Below, piece by piece: positions 47,740 through 58,178 of a stretch of 64,000 nt of DNA. The stretch comes from Branchiostoma floridae. Lineage: Eukaryota > Chordata > Leptocardii > Amphioxiformes > Branchiostomatidae. Below the pieces are notes generated by a model. That model saw only the letters and a list, made by a program, of their open reading frames with translations. It did no database searches and was not told the origin of the DNA. Numbering within the stretch: the first letter of the stretch is position 1; every line of letters starts with the position of its first letter. The stretch is taken from contig NC_049993.1 of NCBI RefSeq assembly GCF_000003815.2, positions 10,010,971 to 10,074,970 on the forward strand, written 5' to 3'. A program made the translations under genes and the position numbers.

Positions 47740-47965
47740 GTAAAGGCATTTAAATTCACGGAGATTTAATTTTGTGGTATACGTTGCAGGAAAATGGACT
47801 TTTCACGGTGGTTTTAACTTCATGGTAGCACCATGCACTGTAGTCTCTTATACTGCCATGGAAAACTGTTCTTGGTCACTTAAGCCAGGTTTTAAATTTG
47901 TGGCCGCCACAAAAACAGTGAACATTAAACCACCGCGAAGGTTTCTGCATTTACAACTTTATCTT
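47740..47965. mobile_element. MITE-like element with degenerate ends
   Basis: TAAAGGCATTTAAATTCACGG, TTTAATTTTGTGGT, CACGGTGGTTTTAACTTCATGG and, inverted at the right, AACATTAAACCACCGCGAAGG with TGCATTTACAAC. The pairing is imperfect but ordered. Confidence 0.45.
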
Positions 47966-48629
47966 TAACATTCCGCTATATGTTACTTCAAAAACCTCTG
48001 GAGGTAGCTGTATATTTATATACTAAGAGCTATGTCCTACGTGTATGTTGTTATGTTGTATGTATATATATATATATACTTGAGATTGTAAAATGCTTTA
48101 TTTTCGAGGGGTGATCACTAAGACCACTCCAGTTTTGGGGCACAAAGTAGTCAAATTACCAAATTTTTAAGTGATTGAGGTATTACCTTCTAGTTGACAT
48201 TCTTCTAAAAATCAGTTTAAGTTATTGTGGCAAGTAAAACCAGTGTGAACTGTGATTAGAGTTGTGTGGGTCATGTTCATCATGACATAAAATCTAGTAT
48301 GAAGATTCACTTAAAGTAACTGTTGTATTTATCTAGTTTTTCTATCTTTTTTGTCCATTTTAGGCAATGTCGATTTGATTATGTGGAACTTAGAACAGGC
48401 AATGTTAGGGCTCTATGGAGTGAAACATGTACTAGCATGGTCCCTATCACAGGTGGACACAGTAGTCTGTGCTTGAAGATCATATTAACCACCTTAGGAA
48501 TTTGTATGTGGTAAAATTTGTACCTTTTTTATCGGTTCTGTTTGTTTATATTCTTTCTGAGACCTGAAAAAAACAATGACCGGACTTTTAAAGTGCTTGT
48601 ATCTTTTTATTGCAATATCTTTATGTAGA

Positions 48630-49376
48630 TTGATATAGGTTAGACATCCAGGTAATCATATTCTTCTCTAAGCAGTTAGTTTAATTTGAAAATGTTTTGT
48701 TGCATTGTATAATGTTACATTGTAAGTAACAAATAATTTAACCATTTACTAAGTCCAGTTACTTTATGTAATATAGCACAAGAAAGCGTCCTGGATTCAT
48801 GTACAATTTTGTTAAAGAAGCTTCATACAATATAACGTTACATACATTATTGTCTCATACAATATTGAGACCAAAAATAGACGTACATTGTACAATCTGA
48901 AGTACAATGTCTTTCCAAATCTAGAGTTATATGTTACGCCAAAAATAGTTACTCATTAGCAACTGGATATGGTTTTGAAACGGTCAGACGTTTCGGATAG
49001 AATTCACTATCCTTCGTCAGTGACACTGAAGAGATCTGGAAGAAACAGGTCTTTTATACTCTAACTATGAATGAAGACAATTTCCGATGTCCAATAGGAA
49101 AGGTTGTAAGACAATTCAGACTGAAGACAATTTGGCTTACAAAGAAAACAAAGCTAAGCCAAAGTCAAGCTGAAGACAATCCGGATTTCAAAGGATAGCA
49201 AGGCTAAGACACAGTTAGAGTATAAAAGACCTGTTTCTTCTAGATCTCTTCAGTGTCACTGACGAAGGATAGTGGATTCTATCCGAAACGTCTGACCGTT
49301 TCAAAACCATATCCAGTTGCCGCAGTGAGTAACTATTTTTGGCGTATCTTATTACCTGGATGTCTAACCTACATCG
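48630..49376. mobile_element. Foldback element with ~135-bp inner inverted arms and short outer arms
   Basis: The inner arms start TACGCCAAAAATAGTTACTCA (48935) and end with the reverse complement at 49346. They share TGGTTTTGAAACGGTCAGAC, ACTATCCTTCGTCAGTGACAC and GTCTTTTATACTCTAACT almost perfectly. Outside them, GGTTAGACATCCAGGTAAT (48642) pairs with ATTACCTGGATGTCTAACC (49350). No protein is encoded; TTCCGGAC/CGTTACGAGTGACATCC text near 59150 is a distant relative. Confidence 0.8.
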
Positions 49377-49947
49377 ACGTAGAGTTATATGTGTCACTGT
49401 TTAGACCTGGCTGGTGTTTCTGGATAGTGTTGTATTTTGTCAGAAAAAATAATAGTATGGGCAAGGAGCTTTTATCAGTGGTATGGGCAATGTAGGACGC
49501 CCGGCGTAATATTAAAGCGCGATTAAAGCTACTGTTTATTTAGTTCTCCATCGAGGGGGTTTCCGCACCACCGCAAATAGTGGAATCATCGCCAGCGTGA
49601 TATTCCTGCTAGGAAGTTTGCGGATTACGAACTAGAACTGGAAGTAGAAGCTGTTTTGAGTCAAACAGGTCAATCCAACCAAGGGCTCTAATTTGGGGGG
49701 TGTATCAAAAGACTTACTTTAACGTTATAAGCCGTATAGAGATTCTTGCAAATGAATTTGCTGAGACTGGACATAGTACACTCGTTCTCATTGAAATGTC
49801 GAAAATGGCATTTTTTTGGTCGAAAAATAAATCGGCTTTATTTTCAGTGAAAACTACCTGGTTGTTTAGGAAAATTCCTCTTTCAACCATAGCCAAAAAA
49901 TGGCAACTTATTATTTTCGGTCCCATTGGTAATGCATTACAGGGCAG

Positions 49948-50325
49948 GTAACAAACGTTACCGGTAACGTTTGTTACAACAGTAAACTTAACCCTTTATC
50001 TTCAAAGGGATTAGCATTATTGGCTACATCATTTAGGCATAAGTCGACGTCCCTAGGGACACTTAAAAAGTGGGCAGCAATTTTGCACCGGGTCAGACAG
50101 AATGCTTAGAAAGCATCGAACAATGGTAACGTTTGTTACAGTCATTTCTGTACAACATTTTGCAAGCGAGGTGGGATACAAATGGCAGTCAATGACCCTT
50201 TTTTAGTTCCTTTAGAAAACCAGGAAAACTGTAATGCGTCACAAAAACGGTAATTTCTAGTCTTATACATACATGGATAATATAACCGTGGCAACCATCG
50301 TACTCGTGGTGGTAACGTTTGTTAC
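49948..50325. repeat. Four copies of GGTAACGTTTGTTAC, two as a perfect palindrome
   Basis: GTAACAAACGTTACC at 49948-49962 abuts its reverse complement at 49963-49977, making a perfect 30-bp palindrome. Direct copies of GGTAACGTTTGTTAC recur at 50125-50139 and 50311-50325. Spacing is 162 and 186 bp. Function unknown. Confidence 0.85.
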
Positions 50326-50449
50326 AGAATCTGGCGACAGGCATAAACCACCTCACACAGCCTCCAAGATCAGTGACAGGAGCGATCTGACGTGATCGGA
50401 CAGAGGGCCTGGGTAGCTGGTTTCATCTGCCGAACAATCATTTTTCATG

Positions 50450-50640
50450 CCCGTAGCCAGGATTTTGCCTGGGGGGTTCGTTTGACTCTTTGGCGGATCA
50501 ACGAGCGCCAAAGGCGCGAGGCGAGCGCCGAAGGCGCGAGTTTCCTAGGGGGTCCGGGGGCATGCTCCCCCGGAAAATTTTGAAAATTTAACTCTCTGAA
50601 ATGGCATTTCCTGCGTTTTTTGAGAGATTTTCACACAACT
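50450..50640. repeat. Dispersed repeat with CGCGAGGCGAGCGCCGAAGG core
   Basis: GTAGCCAGGATTTTGCCTGG, GAGCGCCAAAGGCGCGAGGCG, CCGGGGGCATGCTCCCCCGG, AAATTTTGAAAATTTAACTC, CTCTGAAATGGCATTTCCTGC. This order of blocks partly repeats at 15405-15625. Confidence 0.6.
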
Positions 50641-50745
50641 TTATTCGACGAAAACGAAAGATTGGGTACATCAGTTATGAAATTGCACGTCATCACTTCT
50701 CCGAACTTTTAACTGGCCCGCACGTCCCAGCTCGGAGCTGGAATC

Positions 50746-50825
50746 AGTGCGGGCTGGAGCTGGACCGTGCGGGCAAGAGCTGGACCGTGCGGGCAAGAGC
50801 TGGACCGTGCGGGCTGGAGCTGGAG
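50746..50825. repeat. Short tandem repeat, GAGCTGGACCGTGCGGGC unit
   Basis: About 3.5 copies of a 22-bp unit GTGCGGGC(AA/TG)GAGCTGGACC. Confidence 0.85.
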
Positions 50826-53640
50826 TTCAACGAGGGTGATGGCGTGAAAGTTGTCTTTCTAACGCGTGCCGCGTCCCGCCTCGCACGGGCCGGGTCTTTT
50901 ACAAAACAGTAGCACGCCCCGGACTCAGGAAGAACTAACTGGAAACTGCAGGGTTCATCTTGACTATGACAATGTCTCGGAGCAATTTTTCTAGGATTCT
51001 AGACCCGTTGGAAATACAAATTAGTCCGCCCTTTAAAAGTATTGTGCATTGAAAAAAACAGACCTTCGAGAAAAAAGCGGACCTTCTCAGGCGACAGCCA
51101 TTTTTTAGGGGTTGAAATCCCACCCGAGGCTATAACAACCTTCAAAGCCATGAACAAATATGAATGTTGTGGTGCATCTTTAACAAAGGGACCAGTTATG
51201 CTGTCTATAATTTGCTCAATATCAAGTCGTAAAGTCAGGCGACACGTTTTCGACATTTCAATGAGAACGAGCCAGTAGCCTAAGTCTGTATGGCTGGAAC
51301 TTTTGATTCTTGAGATAATTGCATATTTCTTTCCTCAACTGTCCCATTGGATTGCATGTATTATTGGCGAAAATTGCAATGCTGGCGCCTTCCTCCATAT
51401 CCCGGGACACCGTCAGTCACATGACTAAGTTGACGTCATTTGACGATTGCGAAACAAGGCGGGGCTATTTGCATATCTCGTCGTAGCCTGTAAGCATAGC
51501 ACTTTGTTCGCGCCCTCAATCCATCGGCATCTTCACGACAACAAGGTAAATAAGCATACATTTTACAATAGTTAAGATACACAATGTCTTTAGATGTGGT
51601 TATCTTTATCCATATTTTCTTATTGAGGGGATGTTTGCTCGATAAGAATCGTGTAACGAATGTCACAATAGGTTCAGTGTGAGCTATTCCGCCATGTTGG
51701 AAGCAGAAGGTCAGCTTGCCGTGTGCAAAATTTGCACACGTCTCCAATCCGGGAGGGATATTTAAAGCCGTGGTGGGCTTTACATGCGCATAGGTGTCCT
51801 ACGAGTGGTGAGTTACATTTTGACATCGTGTGGTCCCAAAATTGAGGACAATCGTACGTTTAAAGGCAAAAGCGACAGGGAAAAGCCACAGTGCGTGCTG
51901 ACAGCCATTATTTGTGGTGCTGAACGGGTCAGCCTTAATACCGGAACGAAAAACACTGGAAACCACATGAAGGAGTGTAAAATATACTGAAATACAGTAT
52001 GTTTTGATGAGTAGGCATGCCAGGTCGCTATATTTTGGCAAAGAATAATCTACATGTGGCCCTGGAATGAAGAAATCGTCAGAAAATGCAGGAGACGACG
52101 GGCCGGACCGTCGCCGCCCGGCGGCCATGTTTGTTTTCATTGCAGAGTAAATGTTTGTTTAGCGGGGTCTGATAGCTTTCACAACAAGACAGCTGATGCC
52201 TACCGAACTTCAGTGCAAAAAGCTGTTATACTAGTATGTTGGCATAGATATTATATATATGAATCTACTTGGATTGTGATAAGAATCTGTTTTCTGTACT
52301 TCTTTATTAAAGCTTGCTTCTTTTACCCGTTAACGTTACATAATTTTGCACAAGCAGCACGTCCAGTCCGCCAAAATACAAATAAAGCGGTGTCCTACGT
52401 ACTTTCAAGAGTACACTTTGTATATTTATTCCACAGACACACATTTCCCTTAGTGGTTTCTTACTGGATGCGTCAATTATACCTATATTGAAGAAATAAA
52501 ACTATATTTTCTGCTCAATTTCTCCGCGTAGTGTGTACGTTGGGTCAACAATGGCGAAATTTCCTAACCAAGCTATACCGTGATGCTCTAGTGGTTTGCC
52601 CGCCCGACCCGTAACATACAATTTTCTGAGTGCGGAGTATTGTTGAGGGGAGGGTGCTGATTCGCGATATGATCGGGGTCAAGTTCTAATATGCTGTGTC
52701 TGCATTTTTCGGCATAATTGTGTAATTTCCTGTTTATTTTGACGTTCTTCATGAATGACAAGCATTATTTTATTTGAAAAATACATACAACCATATATTT
52801 CAAAATCCTAAAGAATTGTTTTTTTTTTTAAATAAAGTTACGATGTACAATCGATACATCATCGTGATGTATTTTCTTTTTATCACTCATTACAATGTGA
52901 CCATATGAAGGCACAAGCGATAATTGGTATGCTCTTTATTGATACTCTGCCGACACGCTGTGGACATTGTCTTACAAATTAACAAAAGCCTCTACGTGCG
53001 GCTACCTTCCTGTGCTGACCTGGGTGGCGCCAGGTATTTCTTTTGCCTTTTCTACGCTGTTTTCTGAGGTGTATTGGGAAGTTGAAATTTTGAAAGGTCA
53101 TCGCTATTTAGCCTGCCATCTTGTCTTTATCTCAAATTGCTGCATACTAGTATGCTAATTAGCTTAAAATATAGATGACTGCAAAGGTATGCATAGCACT
53201 GAAACTTTAGTAGACACAAACTAATGGGGGTAACCCTGAATTTATGTCCATCGTGGTGTTTTTAGACATAGGAAAAAGATGTTGTGTTTTCTGTTTCCCT
53301 ACCTAAAAAACTGCCGACACTGGATCTTTTTTGTGGACATTGGAGTCACACAGCTTTTAGTTAGAATTTTTACTCAGCCTGCTTCCTGCTTGTCCTATCT
53401 AATGCAGGATAAATGAAAGACGAGCGTCCTCATGTGTTTTAGTTTACTTTCTTCAACTATATTGTAATATGTCGCACTAGAGTTCTGGCCAGCCTAAAAA
53501 GAATTACAGGAAAAAATAATAACCTACCTACCCTAAATTTTCTGGGCTGAAACAGAAAACACAACATTCAACTTCTGTTTGAATGTCCCGCGGTACTACA
53601 ATCGCTAAATGTTAACCATTTTCCTTCTGTCTGTTAGACA

Positions 53641-55440
53641 ATGGACGACAGTGAGTCTGTGGACGGCAGTCTGACTACAGAAGTCAGTGAGACCCTTGGT
53701 GAGACGGACGAGAGAGTGGACGGTGGACTTGAGTGTGACGACTCTGACTGGCATCCAGCCACTTTCCTACAGCGGTTACATGAGCTCAGGTCTGAGGGTC
53801 ACATGTTGGATGTGACTCTGTGTGCTGAAGGGAAGGAGATCCCCTGTCACCGCCTAGTCCTGTCAGCCTTTGCTGAGTACTTCCATGCCATGTTCCGCGG
53901 AGGCCACAATGAGAGTAAGAAGGACAAGATAGAGATAGGAGGGGTCAGTGCAGTGGCACTACAGCTGCTAGTGGACTATGCGTACACATCCAAAATCACA
54001 GTCACCGCTGATAATGTCCAGTCACTGTATGAGGCAGCTAACATGCTGCAGGTAAAGGGTGTTGAGGACAGGTGTGAAGAGTTTCTGACAGACGAGTTGA
54101 GCTCTGAGACATGTTTGGTAACTTGGGTACTGGCAGACAAGGTGTCGTGTAAACGATTGCTAGAGAAGGCAAAATTCTGTTCTCTAAAATACTTTGAAGA
54201 AGTCTGCACAACAGAGGAGTTCCTTGAGCTACCTGTGGACATTCTGAAAGCGTACCTCTCAGATAGTGGCCTTCATGCTAAGAAAGAGGAACAAGTGTTG
54301 GAAGTGATCATGCGCTGGGCTGGACACGATCTTCAACAGCGACAAAGACATGTCAAGGCGCTCCTTGAGTGTGTTCGTTTCTCACACGTGGAACAAGACT
54401 ACCTGAAGGGCATTCTGAAGAAAGACAGAACATTGTCAAGTGTTCCTGGAGTCAAGGAACTGATACAGGATCAGTCTATGCACGCTAGACCTCGTCACAT
54501 CCATCAAGAGGAAATTCTTGTTCTAGGTGGCGTCAAACATGTCATGCAACCAGAGGAAGAGAATAACAAGGACATATACAGACTAAGCCTCAACTGTGAT
54601 TGTGTTGACATTTCTCCATTGCCCGAATCAGTTGTGAAAATCAACGGATATGAAGCTTGTGCTGTTAACAATGATGTTGTTATAACAGTGGCTCAGTCAC
54701 TTTCTGAATGCAAAGTATGGCAGTATAAACCCTCTCTCAATTCTTGTACTCAGCTGGGAAACCTTGTTAGGAAAGAGAGACATTTGCATAGTGTAGTAGC
54801 TTTACAGGGACAAGTGTATGTAGTTGGTGGTATTACTTCACCCAGTTGGGCACCAGTATATGATGTTGAGGTGTACAGTGAAACGACTGATAGTTGGAAT
54901 CTGGTAGCACCATTGTCACTACAAGGGGGTGTAAGGGATTTGGGCATAACTACCTGTTGTGGAAAAATCTTCGTATTCGGTGGTAGAACTGGACACTGTA
55001 CTCTATGTGACCAGAGTCATATCACAGATGCTGTTCAATGTTACGACCCTACCCGAAATGTGTGGACTTTTGTTGCACCGTTACCAAATCCAATGCAAAG
55101 TGTGATGGCATGTACAGTTAACTGTAAGATCTATTTGGTTGGAGGGCAGTTAGCACATGTTCTGTGCTATGATCCTCTGGAAGAATGCTATGTGAGAATG
55201 ACTGGTCGACTAGCCCCATGGTGTGCATGTGGTGCCACTGTGTGTGGCTCTGACATCTACATCATTGGTGGCTGTGACAGAAAGTATTCACTCAGTGAAA
55301 CTGATGATGACGATGATTATGAGGAGGTTTCCCATGCTGCAGTCCAATGTTATAATGTGCCGAGTGATACCATGATTTTACTGAAGGAATTCCCACTTCC
55401 AATCTCTGAGCACATCAGTTTAACAATACCAAAACTATAA
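53641..55440 (+). CDS. BTB-BACK-Kelch protein (KLHL-like), 599 aa, one coding exon
   Basis: Probable substrate adaptor for a Cullin-3 ubiquitin ligase. Domains: acidic N-terminus ~1-40; BTB ~45-160 with HMLDVTLCAEGKEIPCHR, AYFHAMF-type FRGG loop and YTSKITVTADNVQSLYEAAN; BACK ~165-270 (CLVTWVLADK...VLEVIMRWAGHDLQQRQRHV); kelch repeats ~295-599 with diglycines VLGG, YVVGG, FVFGG, YLVGG, YIIGG and the partner W at expected spacing (SWNLVAPL, VWTFVAPLP). Five repeats are clear; a sixth is degenerate. The ATG is four bases after a gttag acceptor, suggesting an upstream 5' UTR exon. No frameshift. An acidic DDDDDYEE-type insert lies in the last kelch repeat. Closest human KLHL not assigned. Confidence 0.93.
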   Translation: MDDSESVDGSLTTEVSETLGETDERVDGGLECDDSDWHPATFLQRLHELRSEGHMLDVTLCAEGKEIPCHRLVLSAFAEYFHAMFRGGHNESKKDKIEIGGVSAVALQLLVDYAYTSKITVTADNVQSLYEAANMLQVKGVEDRCEEFLTDELSSETCLVTWVLADKVSCKRLLEKAKFCSLKYFEEVCTTEEFLELPVDILKAYLSDSGLHAKKEEQVLEVIMRWAGHDLQQRQRHVKALLECVRFSHVEQDYLKGILKKDRTLSSVPGVKELIQDQSMHARPRHIHQEEILVLGGVKHVMQPEEENNKDIYRLSLNCDCVDISPLPESVVKINGYEACAVNNDVVITVAQSLSECKVWQYKPSLNSCTQLGNLVRKERHLHSVVALQGQVYVVGGITSPSWAPVYDVEVYSETTDSWNLVAPLSLQGGVRDLGITTCCGKIFVFGGRTGHCTLCDQSHITDAVQCYDPTRNVWTFVAPLPNPMQSVMACTVNCKIYLVGGQLAHVLCYDPLEECYVRMTGRLAPWCACGATVCGSDIYIIGGCDRKYSLSETDDDDDYEEVSHAAVQCYNVPSDTMILLKEFPLPISEHISLTIPKL

Positions 55441-55853
55441 GCTAGTAAATAGCGTTTGTTTCCTCGGAGCTAGATTTCAATTACTTTTCATATTCGTATT
55501 AGCAATGTTTTACCCAGGATTTTATATTAGTGGTATAATGGCAAAGTATAAGCAAAACGATCAATTGGGTGGATGGTGTGAAAGATTGCCCTTCCACTGT
55601 GAAGATATTTTTAAGATGTAGGGTAAAAAGCTGCCATTCCAAGGGCACACTACATATAAAATGTTAATTAGAATGTTTTTTTATCAGTTTGGAGGATCAT
55701 ACCAATATTTTTTTTCATATTTGATCAGACATTGTTACACAAGTATCACTATGCCAATTGAAAAAAAAGCCTAGTGGTCCTCATGTAGTGTAGCCTGGGT
55801 ACCATCCTGGTAGTAGTTCGCTCCTATGTTCGCAGAGAAGCAATTGTATATAT

Positions 55854-55859
55854 AATAAA
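55854..55859 (+). terminator. Candidate polyadenylation signal AATAAA
   Basis: AATAAA in TATATAATAAAAG, about 415 bases after the BTB-Kelch stop codon. Other candidates may exist further downstream. Confidence 0.35.
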
Positions 55860-56836
55860 AGTTGGAGCCAACTAACTGTCTGGCTGGTTACCAGGATACA
55901 TGTAGTGTGGTTGTGGTTGTAAATTATGGTGTGTTGGCCTATTGTGGTAAATATATACTAGCTAGATCCTTGGGTAGATTTGAAGTTAACTCGCTGGCTA
56001 TGATGTGGATGTTAGTTGAAAAAAAATCTGTAGCTGTAATAGTAATAGTCCTTTTCATTTGTTAATCAATTGTCTTTGGAATTTTTTATAGACTTAATAC
56101 TCACATATCAGACCATTTCTGATAGAATGTACAAGTAGACTGGATATGTTGTGGTAATTAAACGAGGATTATTGATTATTGCAGCCGACCGATGATGATG
56201 ATTATGAGAAAAAATATAGTTACTTTTATTCAGAACTTGATTTCATTCCTCAACCAATCATATCATAATAATATCAATTCTCATTTGAGACGTTGTTGGC
56301 AAGGTTGGTATGTTGTCTTTCTTGGAACACCTTCAATTATATGAATGACATCCATTTTCGTCCGTGACCAAAGTACGTTTTGGACCATACTGTAAATAGT
56401 AGAGAAAATATGAAGAAATTAAATAAAAATATACTAAAAACCCTTCCTCGGTGGCTCTTTTGGTGGAATTTGGGTAGCAGGGATGGCTGTAGTAGGATAG
56501 ACTCAACCATTGTTGAATTTAAGTTTTAAAATGTGACCTTTCTCCATCTTGGACACTGCATGAAAAGTGGAATTTCCCGCTTTTACCTTGAACGAGTAAA
56601 TGACTGGTAAATGTGGTGTATTACATTTACCAAGCTTTACCTCATATTTACCCAAAAAGTAATGGTAAATGTCTGGTAAATTTGTGTAAAATCCAGAAAG
56701 CTGTAACTGACAGCCCAACTCTATCTGAACCTCATACTATACTGTAATTACAGTACCCCTTACATAGAGGTGTTCCCTTCTATAATGTACAAATATAGTA
56801 ATCTATTATTCTCAACGACCTAGGCTTAGTCTAATG

Positions 56837-57484
56837 GTTATCTCAGGGCGGGGTACCCGAAGGGTACAGAACACACCACCGCCCTGAGATAAGAGTTATC
56901 CCAGGGCGAGGGTACCCGCAGTGTACAGAACACACCACCGCCCTGAGATAAGAGTTATCCCAGGGCGAGGGTACCCGCAGTGTACAGAACACACCACCGC
57001 CCTGAGATAAGAGTTATCCCAGGGCGAGGGTACCCGCAGTGTACAGAACACACCACCGCCCTGAGATAAGAGTTATCCCAGGGCGGGGGTACCCGCAGTG
57101 TACAGAACACACCACCACCCTGAGATAAGAGTTATCCCAGGGCGAGGGTACCCGCAGTGTACAGAACACACCACCGCCCTGAGATAAGAGTTATCCCAGG
57201 GCGGGGGTACCCGCAGTGTACAGAACACACCACCGCCCTGAGATAAGAGTTATCCCAGGGCAAGGGTACCCGCAGTGTACAGAACACACCACCGCCCTGA
57301 GATAAGAGTTATCCTAGGGCAGGGGTACCCGCAGTGTACAGAACACACCACCACCCTGAGATAAGAGTTATCCCAGGGCGGGGGTACCCGCAGTGTACAG
57401 AACACACCACCGCCCTGAAATAAGAGTCATCCCAGGGCGGGGGTACCCGCAGTGTACAGAACACACCACCGCCATGAGATAACA
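56837..57484. repeat. 59-bp minisatellite, about 11 copies, each unit self-complementary
   Basis: Unit: GTTATCCCAGGGCGAGGGTA + CCCGCAGTGTACAGAACACA + CCACCGCCCTGAGATAAGA, repeated with only scattered substitutions (GGGCG A/G, CCGCC/CCACC). TTATCCCAGGGCG at one end pairs with CGCCCTGAGATAA at the other, so each unit can form a hairpin. Located between the convergent BTB-Kelch genes. Confidence 0.95.
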
Positions 57485-57944
57485 GTATTGAGGACAAAGC
57501 AGAAAAGTCTAACACAGTCATCATTACCAGTCGACTAGCTTCTTAACCCCTGACTGAAATTGTAGGTAGGCGTAATAAGATGTTTTTCTAGTTTTACATT
57601 GATAAAATGAGTATTAATAAGAATTCTCCTATGATTATTTACCATACTTATTACATATATATTTATGAAGAAAAATTCAAGGCAATCACAGATCTTGTGT
57701 ATTATACTACACAAAGTTTATGATGAATAACAAATGCTTTTGGTTAACCAACCCGAGGTGAGACCAGTGGACGATGTACCAGATCACACAACAAACTGAA
57801 CACTATGAACGCCAGAACGGAGCGGTACCATTCCGACTACTGAACTCATGAACTGTGTTATTTTTACCTTATCTGTCAATTTTACCGGTCAATCCAATAT
57901 GTATATATTTTAATACGTCTTATAACTGTAAACGATTTTAAGTG

Positions 57945-58040
57945 TCCTGAGACATGAATAAAAAACAGCCGTGACTGGATTTTAAAAGTGCCTGTTCTTT
58001 TTATCACAATATCTAAATGCAGGTTAGACATCCATAACCT
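57945..58040. repeat. Dispersed element shared with 48545-48660
   Basis: TCCTGAGACATGAATAAAAAAC, GACTGGATTTTAAAAGTGCC, TTTTTATCACAATATCT, AGGTTAGACATCCA here match CTGAGACCTGAAAAAAAC, GACCGGACTTTTAAAGTGC, TTTTTATTGCAATATCT, AGGTTAGACATCCAGG at 48557-48655. A further GGTTAGACATCCAGATAA lies at 59078. Confidence 0.7.
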
Positions 58041-58178
58041 TCAGAGAGAGTATTACTAGATTTTCTCCTTTGATCTATATACAAAGTGTATTAAGACATT
58101 AGTTACAAATTTGTAGAGGCATTTTCTTGTCCCTGATGCTGAGGACTGTCAGATATCTCCATCATCACTCTAACTCTG

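Larger units (their letters stand above)
46545..53630. other. Gene-poor intergenic region, 7 kb
   Basis: No coding region I can support. It holds several inverted-repeat elements listed separately (47241-47472, 47740-47965, 48630-49376, 49948-50325), a dispersed repeat at 50450 and a short tandem repeat at 50746. The 51.4-52.5 kb part is less AT-rich and could contain the promoter or 5' UTR exon of the downstream BTB-Kelch gene; a good donor AACAAG|GTAAATAAG ends at about 51545. Confidence 0.5.

Noticed and set aside
51784-51990. 68-aa open frame with CGAE...GNHMKEC, considered as a BED-type zinc finger of a hAT transposase
   Set aside because: Cysteine spacing (C-x6-C) does not fit BED and no transposase follows.
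56837-57484. Regularly spaced identical repeats resembling a CRISPR array
   Set aside because: Units are contiguous at 59 bp with no unique spacers, and the host is an animal; it is a minisatellite.
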